A stretch of 18,976 nucleotides of DNA, from positions 1 to 18,976 of the forward strand of contig WTXI01000526.1 of NCBI GenBank assembly GCA_022376515.1. Direction: 5' to 3'. Position 1 is the stretch's first letter. The number at the start of each line of letters is the position of its first letter. A model generated the notes under the pieces. The model made no database searches, had not been told where the DNA came from, and worked only from the letters and a program-made list of their open reading frames with translations. Positions 1-12,008 of the stretch are shown one piece after another. This stretch comes from Lactifluus volemus. Its lineage: Eukaryota > Basidiomycota > Agaricomycetes > Russulales > Russulaceae. The position numbers and the translations under genes are program-made.

Positions 1-1126
1 TGAGACCTCACGAATACCGCCAAGGTAGTTTCGAAAGCGACGATACTCGCGTCGCGGAAGGTAGACGAAAGGTCGAGGACAGGTTTGGGTAGGTATCGCC
101 AAAGGATTTGAATAGTGCATCGAGAGGACTGTGGTATAAGGAGTCGACACTGTAGGGTGTGCATGTATGCCAGTGTCATCCTTGAGTAAATGCGTTTATG
201 AAGACTAGAATACACTTACAAAAGGCTGGAATACATGCGTGTCACCGGATTGTGTGAATTATCCAGAGCCCCAAAGTCAAAGTCAAAACCGGCTGACTAC
301 AGCATTAGTATACAAGCGACGATTCTTATATTTGTTCCCACCCTCGCCGATGATGTCTAGTGCCGCTCTCTCGAACCATTCTGATACGTTGAGGATAGGT
401 TCGTTGGTTCTGTCAGTGGTAATCTCATCCTTCCACTTCTGTGCAAGCTGGGGCCAAAGTGAGCCTTGTAGCTTCAAGTCTGACGATTGAGTCAGTGGGT
501 CCTACCTTCGACGCAATAACGTGAAATTGAGGGAGAAGCGCCTTCAGATGGGACACAGAAAATGCCGTGGCCATGACTTTTCTCTGACGCCGGTGAATTT
601 CCCCTGGAAACGTTGTTCAGAAATGAGTATCATCAAATTCATTAAGGACGTACCCTCCGTGGAGCCGATACCGTCACCAGTCAGCATTCGTAGAGAGTGC
701 GACGCATCCGGGCTTTTCGGAAAGTTATAGCCAGATGTGAGAAGAATATACTGGAAAGCCTGGGGGTCAGCGACCATCAACCGATCCTCCTGGTGGGACT
801 TAGTGACAAGGAAGGCACGAAGAAGTGGCACGCCTACTCCCATACACCCTCGGACCCGCCAAGCTGAGCCGTATTTACGCATCCACTTGAACTCTGATTG
901 GCCTGTTTCTTTTTGATATAAGTACTCCGGCTGATTACCTGTACAACGTTGATAAATGGTGGGTTCCATCTTTGAATCGTGAAACTGTACCCAGCCAGAA
1001 AGACTTCGATGGAGGTCCACGCAAGTCATGCAAGATCGACTTCCCACGGCGCGGATGGAAAAGGAAGATCCCCAGAAACAGTCCAAGAGGGACGATGAAG
1101 AGAAAAGCGAGAATATTTGTTCCCAT
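1..1126 (-). CDS. Cytochrome P450 (P450-A), 5' part only, cut by window edge
   Basis: Heme-thiolate monooxygenase, probably anchored in the ER by its N-terminal helix; substrate unknown. Coding exons by GT-AG joining: 1126-991, 938-838, 789-654, 603-506, 447-342, 292-220, then 149 to the left edge. The ATG at 1126 is followed by a hydrophobic segment (about residues 4-22), the proline hinge LRGPPS, FWLG, ADPQAFQYI, TSGYNFP, then HRRQRKVM (helix C region), LAQKWKDE and LDIIGE. These are typical of microsomal fungal P450s. About the first 265 of roughly 530 residues are present; the I-helix and heme site lie outside the window. Exon lengths 101, 136, 98 and 73 equal those of P450-B, which supports the splice calls. 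In the last exon WRYLP and YLPRREYRRF lie in different frames, so two single bases seem missing (near 105-101 and 72-60). It is either a decaying copy or a sequence error. Family call is firm; functionality is uncertain. Confidence 0.85.
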
Positions 1127-3577
1127 GTTACTTGAAAGCACCAGGAGGGGGGAGGCGAGGTATGTGTTTGTCCGTTAAATGTCTTATGTATTGGGGGATC
1201 AGCGTCAACGGAAGAAATTGTCGGATAAATGCGCCACAGGTATGAGTAACAAGGCACGCAGGACGAAAATCGGTTGCCTGCATTTTCCCAGCTGCATAGT
1301 ATCCGCCCGAGGTCTGAAAAATACGCTGCACATGACCTACGTGGAGTAACGGGACTCGTAGAATTTCTTCCACAAATTAACTTTAAAGTTTGTCAACATT
1401 CTCATCCTGGAACGCGATTGACTTTGGCGCACAAAAAGGCGAAATGAGGTGGTGACGTGGCTTCAACAGCCCAGGAGCTCGAAAAGACAAAATGTAACGG
1501 AGCAGGAGCGATAGGCAGCGAACCAGGTAATGACAGTTACTAGCTCGGGCAAAAGCGTTTGATCTGGATTGAAGTGGTGATAGAGTAAGGGGTACTCCGA
1601 CGCTCTCAAACATATGCAGGCACGGCGCGCAGCCATCTAGTGGCAACCATCTTGGGTTCACTTCCTACGATCAACAGCACAACAGCACCCGTTCCCATAC
1701 TTAGAGAGTACTTGGAAAAGACTCACGTTGAGGTGTGGCGTGATCGCAGCACAGCATATACTGGGAAGACATTGCGAAACATGGAAGTTCCTTCCATCCA
1801 GAGAGTGGATCAAATTGAAAAGGGGTTTTGAAAGTACCCCCACCCCCCCCCAGAGGAACTGAGAGGGCCAGTCACGGTACGAGATCACGGAGGAGCCGGA
1901 TGACAAGTGGTTGTAAGCTGAAGGATGGGCTATCCAATAGAAAACAGGGAAGGTCAGATAAGAATCAAAGCGTTCAATAGATGACCTGTCCGACCCGACG
2001 ACGATCGCGATGTTGTGTTAGTAATGTGAATCAGGAATCAAATGTGAGTGGGAGGCTCTAAGACAGTCAATATCATCAACTAATTTGGTCTAAACCTGAC
2101 CGTGTGGCCCGGTCTTACCTCGGCGCACTATTTACATCTACCGAGTGGCGTGCTTCTAGTTCAACAGTGCTCAGGTCCTGAATACCAAATCTTCCAAAAG
2201 TACTTATTTCAAGTCAAGCGCACATGCTCCAAAACTTGAGGAATCTTGGGGATGGAAGGTCGGGGTAACGTAGCGGACAACGATGGGCATACATGCGCTC
2301 CAAGTCAGAGTGCTGTGTCAAACGGGGAATTTCTGGGTCAGAAGAGCGACCTACTACTGCGCAGGGACTTGAGTGGAATAACTAAAAGAATGCGCCGGTC
2401 TGGACGGAGATGCCACGGGTGTGTATTTGTGGGGTTAGGGGCACGTGATTTTCAGCCGTTTTGCTGACTCTGATTCGGACTCGGATCTCGACACGCAGCA
2501 CCTCTCAAGTCAACACTTCCGACGAGCTGACTACAACGTCGTGTATAGCATAACAAATCCTTTATATTTATGGAAATCGGACCTACTGTGTTTTTCTTCG
2601 CGCGAAAGTCATTCCTTGATGCTGGTGGAAGACCCTTTGAGGTCGGTAACTGGCACGATGGGGAAAAGCAAGCTAAGGGCCTCCGTCAGGTTCTCGGTAT
2701 ATTTCACTTGTCACCTTCACTCTATGGTATTCCTCCGTTCCAAGCGACAATCATTTGTTGAATTACAATGTATGTAACTGAAACGATGGCTAGCCCTAAA
2801 TGGCTCTATGATTCCTGGAACTGGGTCTGGCCAACTTAGGAAACAAAGCGGTCTATCCAAGGGTCTATCTTTGTACGTTGGAGATGCAGAAGGGTCTAAA
2901 ACGAAGCATTACCTGCTGTGCAGGCCGTGGGGTGACTCGCCTATGCTTATTGCCGACGTTCACGCTCGCATCAACTGTGGAGACAAGTGTAGGCAAATAG
3001 TTTTCCGCTCCTGTCTTCCTGATCTCCTTTTAGGGCTGAAATTTCCATCTTACAGACAGAATCTGACTCATCCGCGCAAAGAAATGGTGCGCATAAGCTA
3101 CCCCAACAGTTGTCGGAGATACACCCGGCCCTTCTTCCATGAAAAATGACGTTGGCCATAGCTGGCTGAGCCTGTGCTAGTCATATCTTGAGCTGTATTG
3201 GTGATGAGGTCTGTGATATTCCAGTAGCGGTGCACACTTCCAGTTGACGTTCAGAAGCACTGCCTGCCCAGCTGATGTGAGACGTAATGACGGAACGTGC
3301 AGACAAGGACCGGTTCTGTCTTTTGTCTTGGCGTAAGCCGGGGCCTCTGGACCCCACTGAGGTACTTTCTCTTCCAGAAAGTATCAACGTGCTTTAGCGC
3401 TTCAACGGCTCTGGACGCTTTTGCCGTCTGCACGTGTTCCGGAAATTTAAGGCTACATGCGATACGGCTTCCTCCTTTAGGTCGTGGGGCTTGTCCGAGT
3501 CATCTCTGACGCCGCATCCCCGTGGACACCCTGAACTTGTAATCTCCGGCATCTATACAAAATATTGCTTCTGGAGT
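1127..3577. other. 2.45 kb between divergent P450 genes, no gene supported
   Basis: This stretch separates the 5' ends of the two P450 genes and so should hold both promoters. Only open frames of at most about 110 codons occur, on both strands. None shows a family motif, a convincing intron-joined extension or a better match than its overlapping frames. A C-rich run lies at about 1838-1852. No transposon ends, P450 remnants or tRNA-like elements were recognised. Confidence 0.5.
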
Positions 3578-3585
3578 TATAAAAG
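3578..3585 (+). promoter_or_regulatory. TATA box of P450-B
   Basis: TATAAAAG, the consensus core, lies 29 nt before the first in-frame ATG (3607) and 59 nt before the second (3637). If transcription begins about 30 nt downstream, the mRNA would start at or just after the first ATG, which favours the second one. Confidence 0.6.
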
Positions 3586-3606
3586 GAGGGCCAGCTTAGC
3601 CTTGTC

Positions 3607-5925
3607 ATGATAACCATCCAGATTACAACCGTCCAGATGAACATCCTACTTAGCCTGGCTTGTGTCCTGGTAACAGTGACTTTACACATCACCTATGTCT
3701 ACCTTCGCCGTCGAAACTCCTTCTTGAGGAAGCTTCAAGGCCCAGAGTCCTCGTCCTTCTGGCTTGGTAGTTATCTCGACTTACCGTCATCCGGTGTCTC
3801 GCTGATTTAAGCAATCAGGAAACGAGAAAGAACTTCGCTACCAAAATGAAGTTGGAGACAACGAATACGGTTGGATTCGAAAATATGGAACTGCATGGCG
3901 TAGTAGCAGACCGCTAGGAGTGAGCGTCATCGGCGATCAAAGGAAGCTTTAGCTTCTTACACTGACGCGCACTCAAAGGTGGATTATCTTTCCCTAGCAG
4001 ACCCAAAGGCCCTGCAATATGTGCTTCACACGTCTGGATATCATTTTGCGAAGGATATGGAGTCCAAACAATCGGCCGAGTTGGCATTAGGTCGAGGAAT
4101 TATCTGGACTCACGGTCGGAAAATCTTTTGGGGATTCCCTACTTCCGTTGTGCTTAGACATGATTCCTTTCAGGCACAGCGCATCAACGCCAAAGGAGGA
4201 TCATGACACGGGCGTTCTTGGCTCCTCAGCTCAGGGCCTTCCTTCCCCTATTTCAGAATACGGCATTGAGGGTTCGAGGTTCCTCTGACGTATACACACC
4301 AAAATGAAACTGATCGACTGGTCTTGACAGCTCACCCAGAAGTGGAAGGACGATGTGATTTCCCTAAATACTACAGGACAGGCAGTGGTCGATGTGACTG
4401 GTTGGCTCTCACGCACGACCCTCGATATTATTGCCGAAAGTAAGTGCTCTACAGCCATGATAGCAGCTTCTCGTCCTGATTGTCTTTTATGTAGCTGGGT
4501 TTGACTCACAATTCGGGTCCCTCAACGATGAGAAAACGCCCATGGCGAAACTACATGAAAATTTACTGTGGGATACTGCATCTCTCCCAATGTTTGATTG
4601 GGTGCTAATTTCGGGGTAGGTTTGATTCGACGCTCTACCCATCACATTTCGACATCATATTCAAGTCACTGTGGCGGTATATCCCAGAACCATTGCTCCA
4701 CTACGTCCGCTACCTTCCCTTGCGCGAGTATCGCCGGCTACGCGAATATTCGGACAGTGTCCGCCACTTCTCGCGTGACATTATCAAGGACATTTTGAGC
4801 AAGGGTGACGGGCAGGACATAATGAGCGCGCTTCTTCGCGCAAATGCGTCCGAAAATCCCGATAACAAGATGTCAGACGAGGAGGTGAATGACCAGATAG
4901 CGTGCGTTAGAGCATTTACGCACGATCCACACGCTCTTTTTTCACGCGCTTTTCTGATTATAGCTCTTTGCTCTTTGCTGGGCACGAAACTACCGCCAGT
5001 AGCATGAGTTGGTTTCTCTGGGAGGTTGCAAAGCATCCTGATTCCCAGGATCGCATCCGCGCAGAGATCGCGGCTCTCCGAGCACGCAAGGAAGGTGGAC
5101 AACTGTCCGCTACCCACCTTGATAGCATGGCATATACCATGGCCTCTTTGAAGGTACTGTGACGCTGTATAGTATCACCCGAAAACGGCTGTCTCTGACG
5201 GTTGTCCTTGACCCCTTAGGAGTCGATGAGGCTACACCCTATCCTCTCTTTCCTCAGAAGAGAAGCTGAGCGTGACGACGTAATCCCTTTGGCCTTCCCT
5301 ATCACCACCAAGTCGGGTGAGCAAATTTTATCGATCCCAGTCAAGAAAGGCACTTGCATCGAAGTCCACATTGGCGCCTATAATCGGTAAAGCTTCACGT
5401 CCTTGATGTACACGAGTTGACTCACGTGAACGGGCAGCCTGCCAGAGGTCTGGGGACCTGACGCGGACGAATGGAATCCTGATCGCTTCCTCGACCCCGA
5501 GAGGGGTAAGCAGATCTCTGTGGGGGTGTTTGCTAACCTGTACGTATCATTTTCTGCAACGCACTGAGCTTGATCTGACTTTTGACTAACCCACCGACCG
5601 AAAGCTTGAATTTTTGTAAGCTCACACACACGCGGCATTTCCTGTCTCTCTTTCTGACGTATCAAACAGCGGGCGGCCTCCGCGGTTGTCTGGGCTGGCG
5701 ATTCGCGTAAGTTCATACCTCACTTGGCTGAGATCGTGCACAAGTTGAAATGATTGGAAACATAGCGTACTTGAATTGCAAGTCCTCATCACGACACTTC
5801 TTGAAAACTTTGAATTCTCCGTGCCTCAAGCACGGATCTATCGCAAACCGGGCAGCCTTATGATCCCTATGACAGAAGGCCGAGAGGGTGCTTGTTTGGA
5901 GCTGAACATCAAGGCGTTAAACTGA
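3607..5925 (+). CDS. Cytochrome P450 monooxygenase (P450-B), complete, 13 exons
   Basis: Microsomal-type P450 oxidising an unknown substrate, with electrons expected from cytochrome P450 reductase. Exons: 3607-3766, 3819-3919, 3979-4114, 4174-4271, 4331-4439, 4495-4567, 4620-4901, 4964-5153, 5220-5386, 5438-5539, 5605-5615, 5670-5706, 5766-5925. They total 1626 nt, or 541 aa, with phase kept at every junction. Visible in order: N-terminal membrane helix, LADPKALQYV, HQRQRRIM, the LWRY...YLPLREYRR region, I-helix AGHETT (325-330), ExxR as ESMR (384-387), EWNPDRF (450-456), and the heme loop FSGGLRGCLG with the thiolate ligand Cys483. The heme loop is assembled across an 11-nt exon (5605-5615). 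The longest frame is given. The ATG at 3637 (531 aa) is likely the real start, because it better fits the TATA box and the length of exon 1 in P450-A. Stops in any one frame of the genomic DNA fall in introns, so the gene looks intact. The CYP family number cannot be set by eye. Confidence 0.93.
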
Positions 5926-6744
5926 ATTGAATCGGTACAAACTGTGGATGATACATTACGTTTTCGTTTAATTACTGACCGTCTTTACCATGTCGGGATG
6001 ACCGGATGTGTTCTTCTGGAAGATACTCAATCGTTTCGTTTAGGGCTGCATGAACGGATAACACCTTGGAAAGCAAGTGCAGGAATGGAGTTGTCACTGT
6101 ATGACATTTAAACTTAAAAGTACGCCGTCCAAATTGACAACCACCGAATTAAAAAAGCGTGGCAAGTCTATTTAGAAGGGTGACGGGAAAGGATTCGATG
6201 AGCCTGGACTCTGGAGACAACCACCAACCCCGGGGATTTACGCATACAATGACATTAGAAGCGTTGCGGGGCGCATGCCGATAAGCATGACAACGGGGAT
6301 GGTGACACAACAAGTGCTGCATGGGCGCGTGGACAGACACGTGGACAAGGAGCCCCCGCTCGAGCATCCTTCTAGCGAAATCTTAATGTATTACCGTCCT
6401 ACCCTTTCAATTTTTTTAAATAAAAAAAAACACGCGTTGACTTTTTCCTTTTTCTCTTTCTTTCCGTTCGGTGACTTGGGCAGTAAAGAAAAAATTACAG
6501 TGATCTAGAAAGAAAAGAAAGGGAAAGAAAAATAAAATGAAACTGGCGTTATGAGCGGGATTGTGGTGCGCCATTCTAGCGATCGTTTGAAGCTGTATGA
6601 ATTTTCTTCTTCACGTACGGGTGCACACAAACCGGCGATTTTAGTGTAGAGCCGTTGTCGGCCAATGCTATGTGAGTTACACGATGCGAGAGCGGGATGG
6701 TAGAGTAATTTCTTGCGCGAAACGATGTTTACGGTAATTCGAGC

Positions 6745-6776
<32 letters not shown>

Positions 6777-6846
6777 CAAGAGGATCCAGCAAGATCATTT
6801 GTATATGCGCGTTAGAGGAATATCCAGAGGTGGTGGGGTGGACTAG
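5926..6846. other. Convergent intergenic region between P450-B and COX16
   Basis: No gene was supported here. The region takes the 3' ends of two converging genes. It holds A- and T-rich runs near 6411-6430, a pyrimidine tract (6441-6465) followed by a purine tract (6507-6532) that can pair imperfectly, and an AGT microsatellite (6746-6775). Confidence 0.5.
6746..6775. repeat. (AGT)10 microsatellite
   Basis: Ten perfect AGT units, 72 nt beyond the COX16 stop codon. They probably lie in its 3' untranslated region, read there as ACT repeats. Confidence 0.9.
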
Positions 6847-7405
6847 TCAGGGGCTAGATGACTGCTGCGAACTTGAAGGAGGTGGTGGAGGCGGGACGCC
6901 CCATTCCGGCAAGCCCTTTGGTCTTTCGATGCGTTTCGGTTCCCATTCCTCTTGACTGGCTGCGCTCAGCTTCTACAAACCAAATTTTTTTAAAAAAAAT
7001 AAGAAAGACACTCTATTTTCGCAGAACCAAAATAGCGAAGAGCAAAAGGGGGCGGGAACTTACAAAGTATTCCTCTCGGACATCAAACTTTTTTTTATTC
7101 TTGTCGAGTCCGAGTTCTTGTTCACGACTCATCTAAAAAGTGAACAGAGAGGCGAGAGGTATTGAACAGTGGTAGTTATAAGGGTCGCTTGTGAGGAAAA
7201 GGGATGATGAGCACAAGCCAGCGCACACACACACCTGGGTGACCTTCTGGCTGTGTAGTTCGTATCGCGTTTGTGTGAAGGCTTGCAAGCCAAACGATGC
7301 ACCGACTATAACGAGCAAAAAGGGAATGCCGAACAACGCGGGGTGTCTCTTTAACTGTCGATGAATAGGTGACCCATTCAACGGTCTTGAAGCGAACGCC
7401 GGCAT
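6847..7405 (-). CDS. COX16: Cytochrome c oxidase assembly protein COX16
   Basis: Small mitochondrial inner-membrane protein required for assembly of respiratory complex IV; in studied species it acts around COX1/COX2 maturation. Exons 7405-7235, 7132-7064 and 6972-6847 give 121 aa with phase 0 at both junctions. Visible: a short basic N-terminus, the hallmark stretch HPALFGIPFLLVIVGASFGL (membrane helix, about residues 20-39), FTQTRYELHSQKVTQ, then REQELGLD and KKFDVREEYF in exon 2, and EEWEPKRIERPKGLPEW in exon 3. These follow the fungal COX16 family closely. An upstream in-frame non-ATG extension to 7450 was not used, because the ATG at 7405 gives the family N-terminus. The protein ends in a run of six prolines and a Ser/Gln tail. 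The first intron donor lies at the start of a GT repeat. The next gene upstream on the strand ends 409 nt away. Confidence 0.95.
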
Positions 7406-7814
7406 CGTTTTTAGCCCGTCACACAACCCGTCGTCTTTTCTTGCAAGCACGGACTAGAGCGGGCCGAGTTTCCAGACTTGTTCTATTTAAAAAAGAAAAA
7501 GAAAAAAAAGCGACAGACCCGACAGCAGAGAAACCAAGTTTCTAATGTCCCAAATGGTCCAACGCATACGAACGCCGAAAAGCCAAGTAATTACAGGTTT
7601 CGGGGGGAGGGTACAAGTAAGGCATACACAATCCAGGGGTGGGGGGTTGCGCGTAGTAGGTGCCGAGCCCAAGAACAGATATACAAGAGAAAAAATAACA
7701 AAAAAAAAAAAACTCGACAATTATTCGCGTGATCAATCAAATACAACCGAGCCCACCCGCAAGAGACGAGAAATATAGATAGACGGACCTCTACGTACCT
7801 CCAACGTGTCAGTG
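7406..7814. other. Intergenic region upstream of COX16
   Basis: Contains the COX16 promoter side and the 3' flank of the preceding minus-strand gene. Long A runs (about 7488-7510 and 7699-7711) and a G-rich patch (7601-7647) are present. The open frames here are low-complexity shadows. No TATA consensus or RNA gene was recognised. Confidence 0.45.
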
Positions 7815-9101
7815 TTATCCCCGTTCCAATCTCCCTACCACACCCTCTGCCTCACCTCTCGCTTGCCCAAGTTCTGGATCTATTGCCGCCACAGCAGTCG
7901 CAGGGGTGGCAGGTGCCTTGGGAGTCGGCTCTGCACCGAGATGTGGATCAATCCCGTCCGCTGGAGCAACTTGTTGGGGGGGCACAAAGGAACGGAACGG
8001 GGAAGGAGCAAGGAGTGAACGGTGGAAGCGTGCGCGGAAATCGTTGGCTTGTGGTGGCTGGTTTGGGTCGGTCGTAGCGAAAGGCTGTGCAGCAGCTGCT
8101 GCTGCTGCTGCCGCTGCCGCCGCCTGTGCATCGCCCAACTCGACGGCGGAGAAAGTGGCAGATGAGGGAGGGCCATCACCGAGTGGGTGGCCGTCAGGTG
8201 GTTTGCCTGCACCTGCTGCAGCCTGTGCTTGTTGTGCGTAATGCAATCGACGCTACAAGGGAAGGAACGGTCACCGGGGGTATGCGCATATGCGTTTGTG
8301 GCGGGGGAAATGACGTACCTGATGGTCCCATTGGTCCCATGCTTGCGCGATGATCGGTTCAAGCGACGCGAGTTCCTCGTTGGTCATGGATAACGTGCGA
8401 AGGATGTGCTGTTTGAGCAAAGGAGCACACGAAAACGAGAGCAACAGCGTGGACGCGAAAGTCTGGCCCCCATGATGACCTGGCGGGAACGCCGGATCGG
8501 GTTGGCCGGGTATCGGTTGTTGCCCAAGGTCGTGCTGCAAAGCGGCGAATGGGGCGCCCTCGGCAGCCATGCGATATTGCATGTCCTCTAGACTCTGCAG
8601 GCCCAATTCGTTTCCCATATCCAAGCCGAGCTCGCGTAGCTTCTTCTGCTTCATGAGCGCACGATGTTTGCGTTGTCGTTCCCGCGCGGCGGTCCGTACA
8701 CGCTCGCGGCGTGAAAGCTCGGCGGGGGAGAGCTCGGCAGGGGGTTGTACAAAGGATTCCGGGGTAGGCGTGAGGGTGGGTTGTGCGGGGGTCGACGCGA
8801 GAGCTTGTTGAGGGTGCGTGACGGTAGTCATGACTTGTGGTGAGGGTTGTTGTTGCGGCGGCTGTTGCTGTTGTTGCTGTTGTTGTTGCTGCTGCTGCTG
8901 CTGAACGACGGCCATGCTTGCGAGACCGTTTTGTAGGCTAGCATTCCGATCTCGCTCTCGCTTTCGTCGTTGCCGCTCAGCGGCCTTTTCCCGCTTATGT
9001 CGCTGGCTAGGAGACTCATTCTCGCGGGAACGCTTTCCCGAGGATGTAGAGATTGAGGTGAGAGCGTTTTGAGGGGTCGCAGGTTGCAGTGCGGGGTCCA
9101 T
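7815..9101 (-). CDS. Unrecognised polyQ/polyA protein with two Arg-rich blocks, nuclear-type
   Basis: Exons 9101-8319 and 8252-7815, joined by a 66-nt GTACGT...TAG intron in phase 0, give 406 aa. I do not recognise a named family. Visible: a basic block at 22-52 containing AAERQRRKRERDR; a run of 14 Gln at 67-80 and further Pro/Gln; a second basic block at about 131-155 with TAARERQRKHR then MKQKKLRELGLD; and a predicted helical segment at about 213-270 (LLLSFSCAPLLKQHILRTL, NEELASLEPIIAQAWDQW) that crosses the intron. A run of 12 Ala and Pro-rich tails follow. The basic blocks resemble a bZIP basic region or nuclear localisation signals, but no leucine heptads follow, so a transcription or chromatin role is inference only. 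The last 14 or so residues are uncertain: a GTGAGG donor after PELGQAR could start a second intron and give a shorter end. It lies 226 nt downstream of the ADE12 stop on the same strand. Confidence 0.8.
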
Positions 9102-9250
9102 GGGAATTGGAAAGGTAATTTATTGTAAGCTGGAGGCCGGTCAAGACGCTATATTGAATGCTCCTTTTCGGATTTGAAGGGGCGTTTCGAACCGGTGACA
9201 GATTCGTGACGGTGAGTGACGGTAAAGAGGCAACTCGGTGTCACATCCCC

Positions 9251-9258
9251 TTTTTATA
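9251..9258 (-). promoter_or_regulatory. TATA-like element of the polyQ gene
   Basis: Read on the minus strand this is TATAAAAA, 149 nt before the ATG at 9101. It sits in the 226-nt gap after the ADE12 stop codon, the only space available for this gene's promoter. Confidence 0.45.
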
Positions 9259-9327
9259 CCACAAACACATATGCCGTAAGCAATTACCCACTTGTATTAC
9301 ACTCTACTCTTACAGAACTCCTCTTTT

Positions 9328-11096
<1,769 letters not shown>

Positions 11097-11110
11097 GCTG
11101 CCCTCTCGGG

Positions 11111-11140
11111 TTGTTGTTGTTGTTGATGATGATGATGTTG
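11111..11140. repeat. ADE12: (TTG)5(ATG)4TTG trinucleotide repeat in the ADE12 leader region
   Basis: Five TTG units run into four ATG units just upstream of the ADE12 start (on the mRNA strand CAA and CAT repeats). They probably lie in the 5' untranslated leader, ending about 15 nt before the start codon. Confidence 0.8.
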
Positions 11141-11970
11141 ATAGTGTTCTGGTAGGTTTCTAATCTGCGGCTTGTTCAACAGTTCGCACAAAGGTTGCCA
11201 CCTCTCCCAATCACGGTCTTTTTCTAGTGGGTCGATGTTTTTTTAGGTTTGGACAAGCCCCGGGCCGCCATGTCACCATAATTGAATGATGTGCATCGCT
11301 GGCCAAGCTTTAACGTTAAACTTGACGTCGATGTCCCAACGTCTTGTGGTCATTCGTCATGTAAAGCCTCAAGTCTCTGATCGTCATTTATCACCTAATT
11401 TTAGAGAGCCATATATACATCAGGTCACCAGCCCACAAGAACGCACGCTGGCAGCTCCCAAGTTTATCTGCCCCCAACTACCGGATTTCGAGACATAAAA
11501 CCGGGACTGGCCTTACGAAGCCTCTTCAGTGATTCATACCTTATGAGTATGATCACGACTACCCTCTCCAACACATACAGTTCCGGCATGTCACTCTTGC
11601 AACCGTGCCACTTATAACCGGTCTCTCTCACAACCCATCTTTTGGCTTTTGAAGGATGGAAGTAGAGCCGGATCTAACTCATGAGACCATCCCCGTGAGG
11701 ACCTCGAGTCCAGGCCTGTTTCCTTTTACTCCTTTTGCTTGCTGCCTATCGGGCATGGCCGGGCGCGTTTTTTGTGTCTAGTCAGCACATGTGGAACCTC
11801 GGACGAGTGTCTAGTTCAGGCCTGCTAAGTGTCAAGATGTCGTGCATAGTACCTTTAGACCGCCGTTTCTTTCGTAATACCGTTTAAGAGCTGAGCCGTG
11901 GGCTCAGTTCAGTAGCAAAATTTCTTGTGTGTGCACGAACTCCGGTTGTAAAAAAAATGTGTTGGAGCAT

Positions 11971-12008
11971 ACGTACGTTAAAACACGTTAAAAGATCCCC
12001 ACGTACGT
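11971..12008. repeat. Cluster of ACGTACGT palindromes and ACGTTAAAA direct repeats
   Basis: The palindrome ACGTACGT occurs at 11971-11978 and again at 12001-12008. Between them ACGTTAAAA occurs twice (11975-11983 and 11986-11994), 11 nt apart. It could be a paired transcription factor site; no factor can be named. Confidence 0.6.

Noticed and set aside
544..1257. 237-codon minus-strand open frame treated as one exon
   Set aside because: Its middle matches P450-A exons 2 and 3, but it reads through three introns. The P450 motifs lie in separate exons with proper GT-AG borders and need different frames.
3607..5925. P450-B as a pseudogene because every genomic frame has stops
   Set aside because: All stops fall in introns. 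The 13-exon model keeps phase at each junction and includes all catalytic motifs.
7880..8362. Alternative minus-strand frame across the polyA and intron region of the polyQ gene
   Set aside because: It passes through the 66-nt intron and lies out of frame with the conserved helical segment. The His/Gln repeats are shadows of the Ala codons.
8844..8911. CAG/CTG-type repeat as a non-coding microsatellite
   Set aside because: It encodes the Gln run in frame in the polyQ gene, with mixed CAG and CAA codons, so it is part of the coding sequence.
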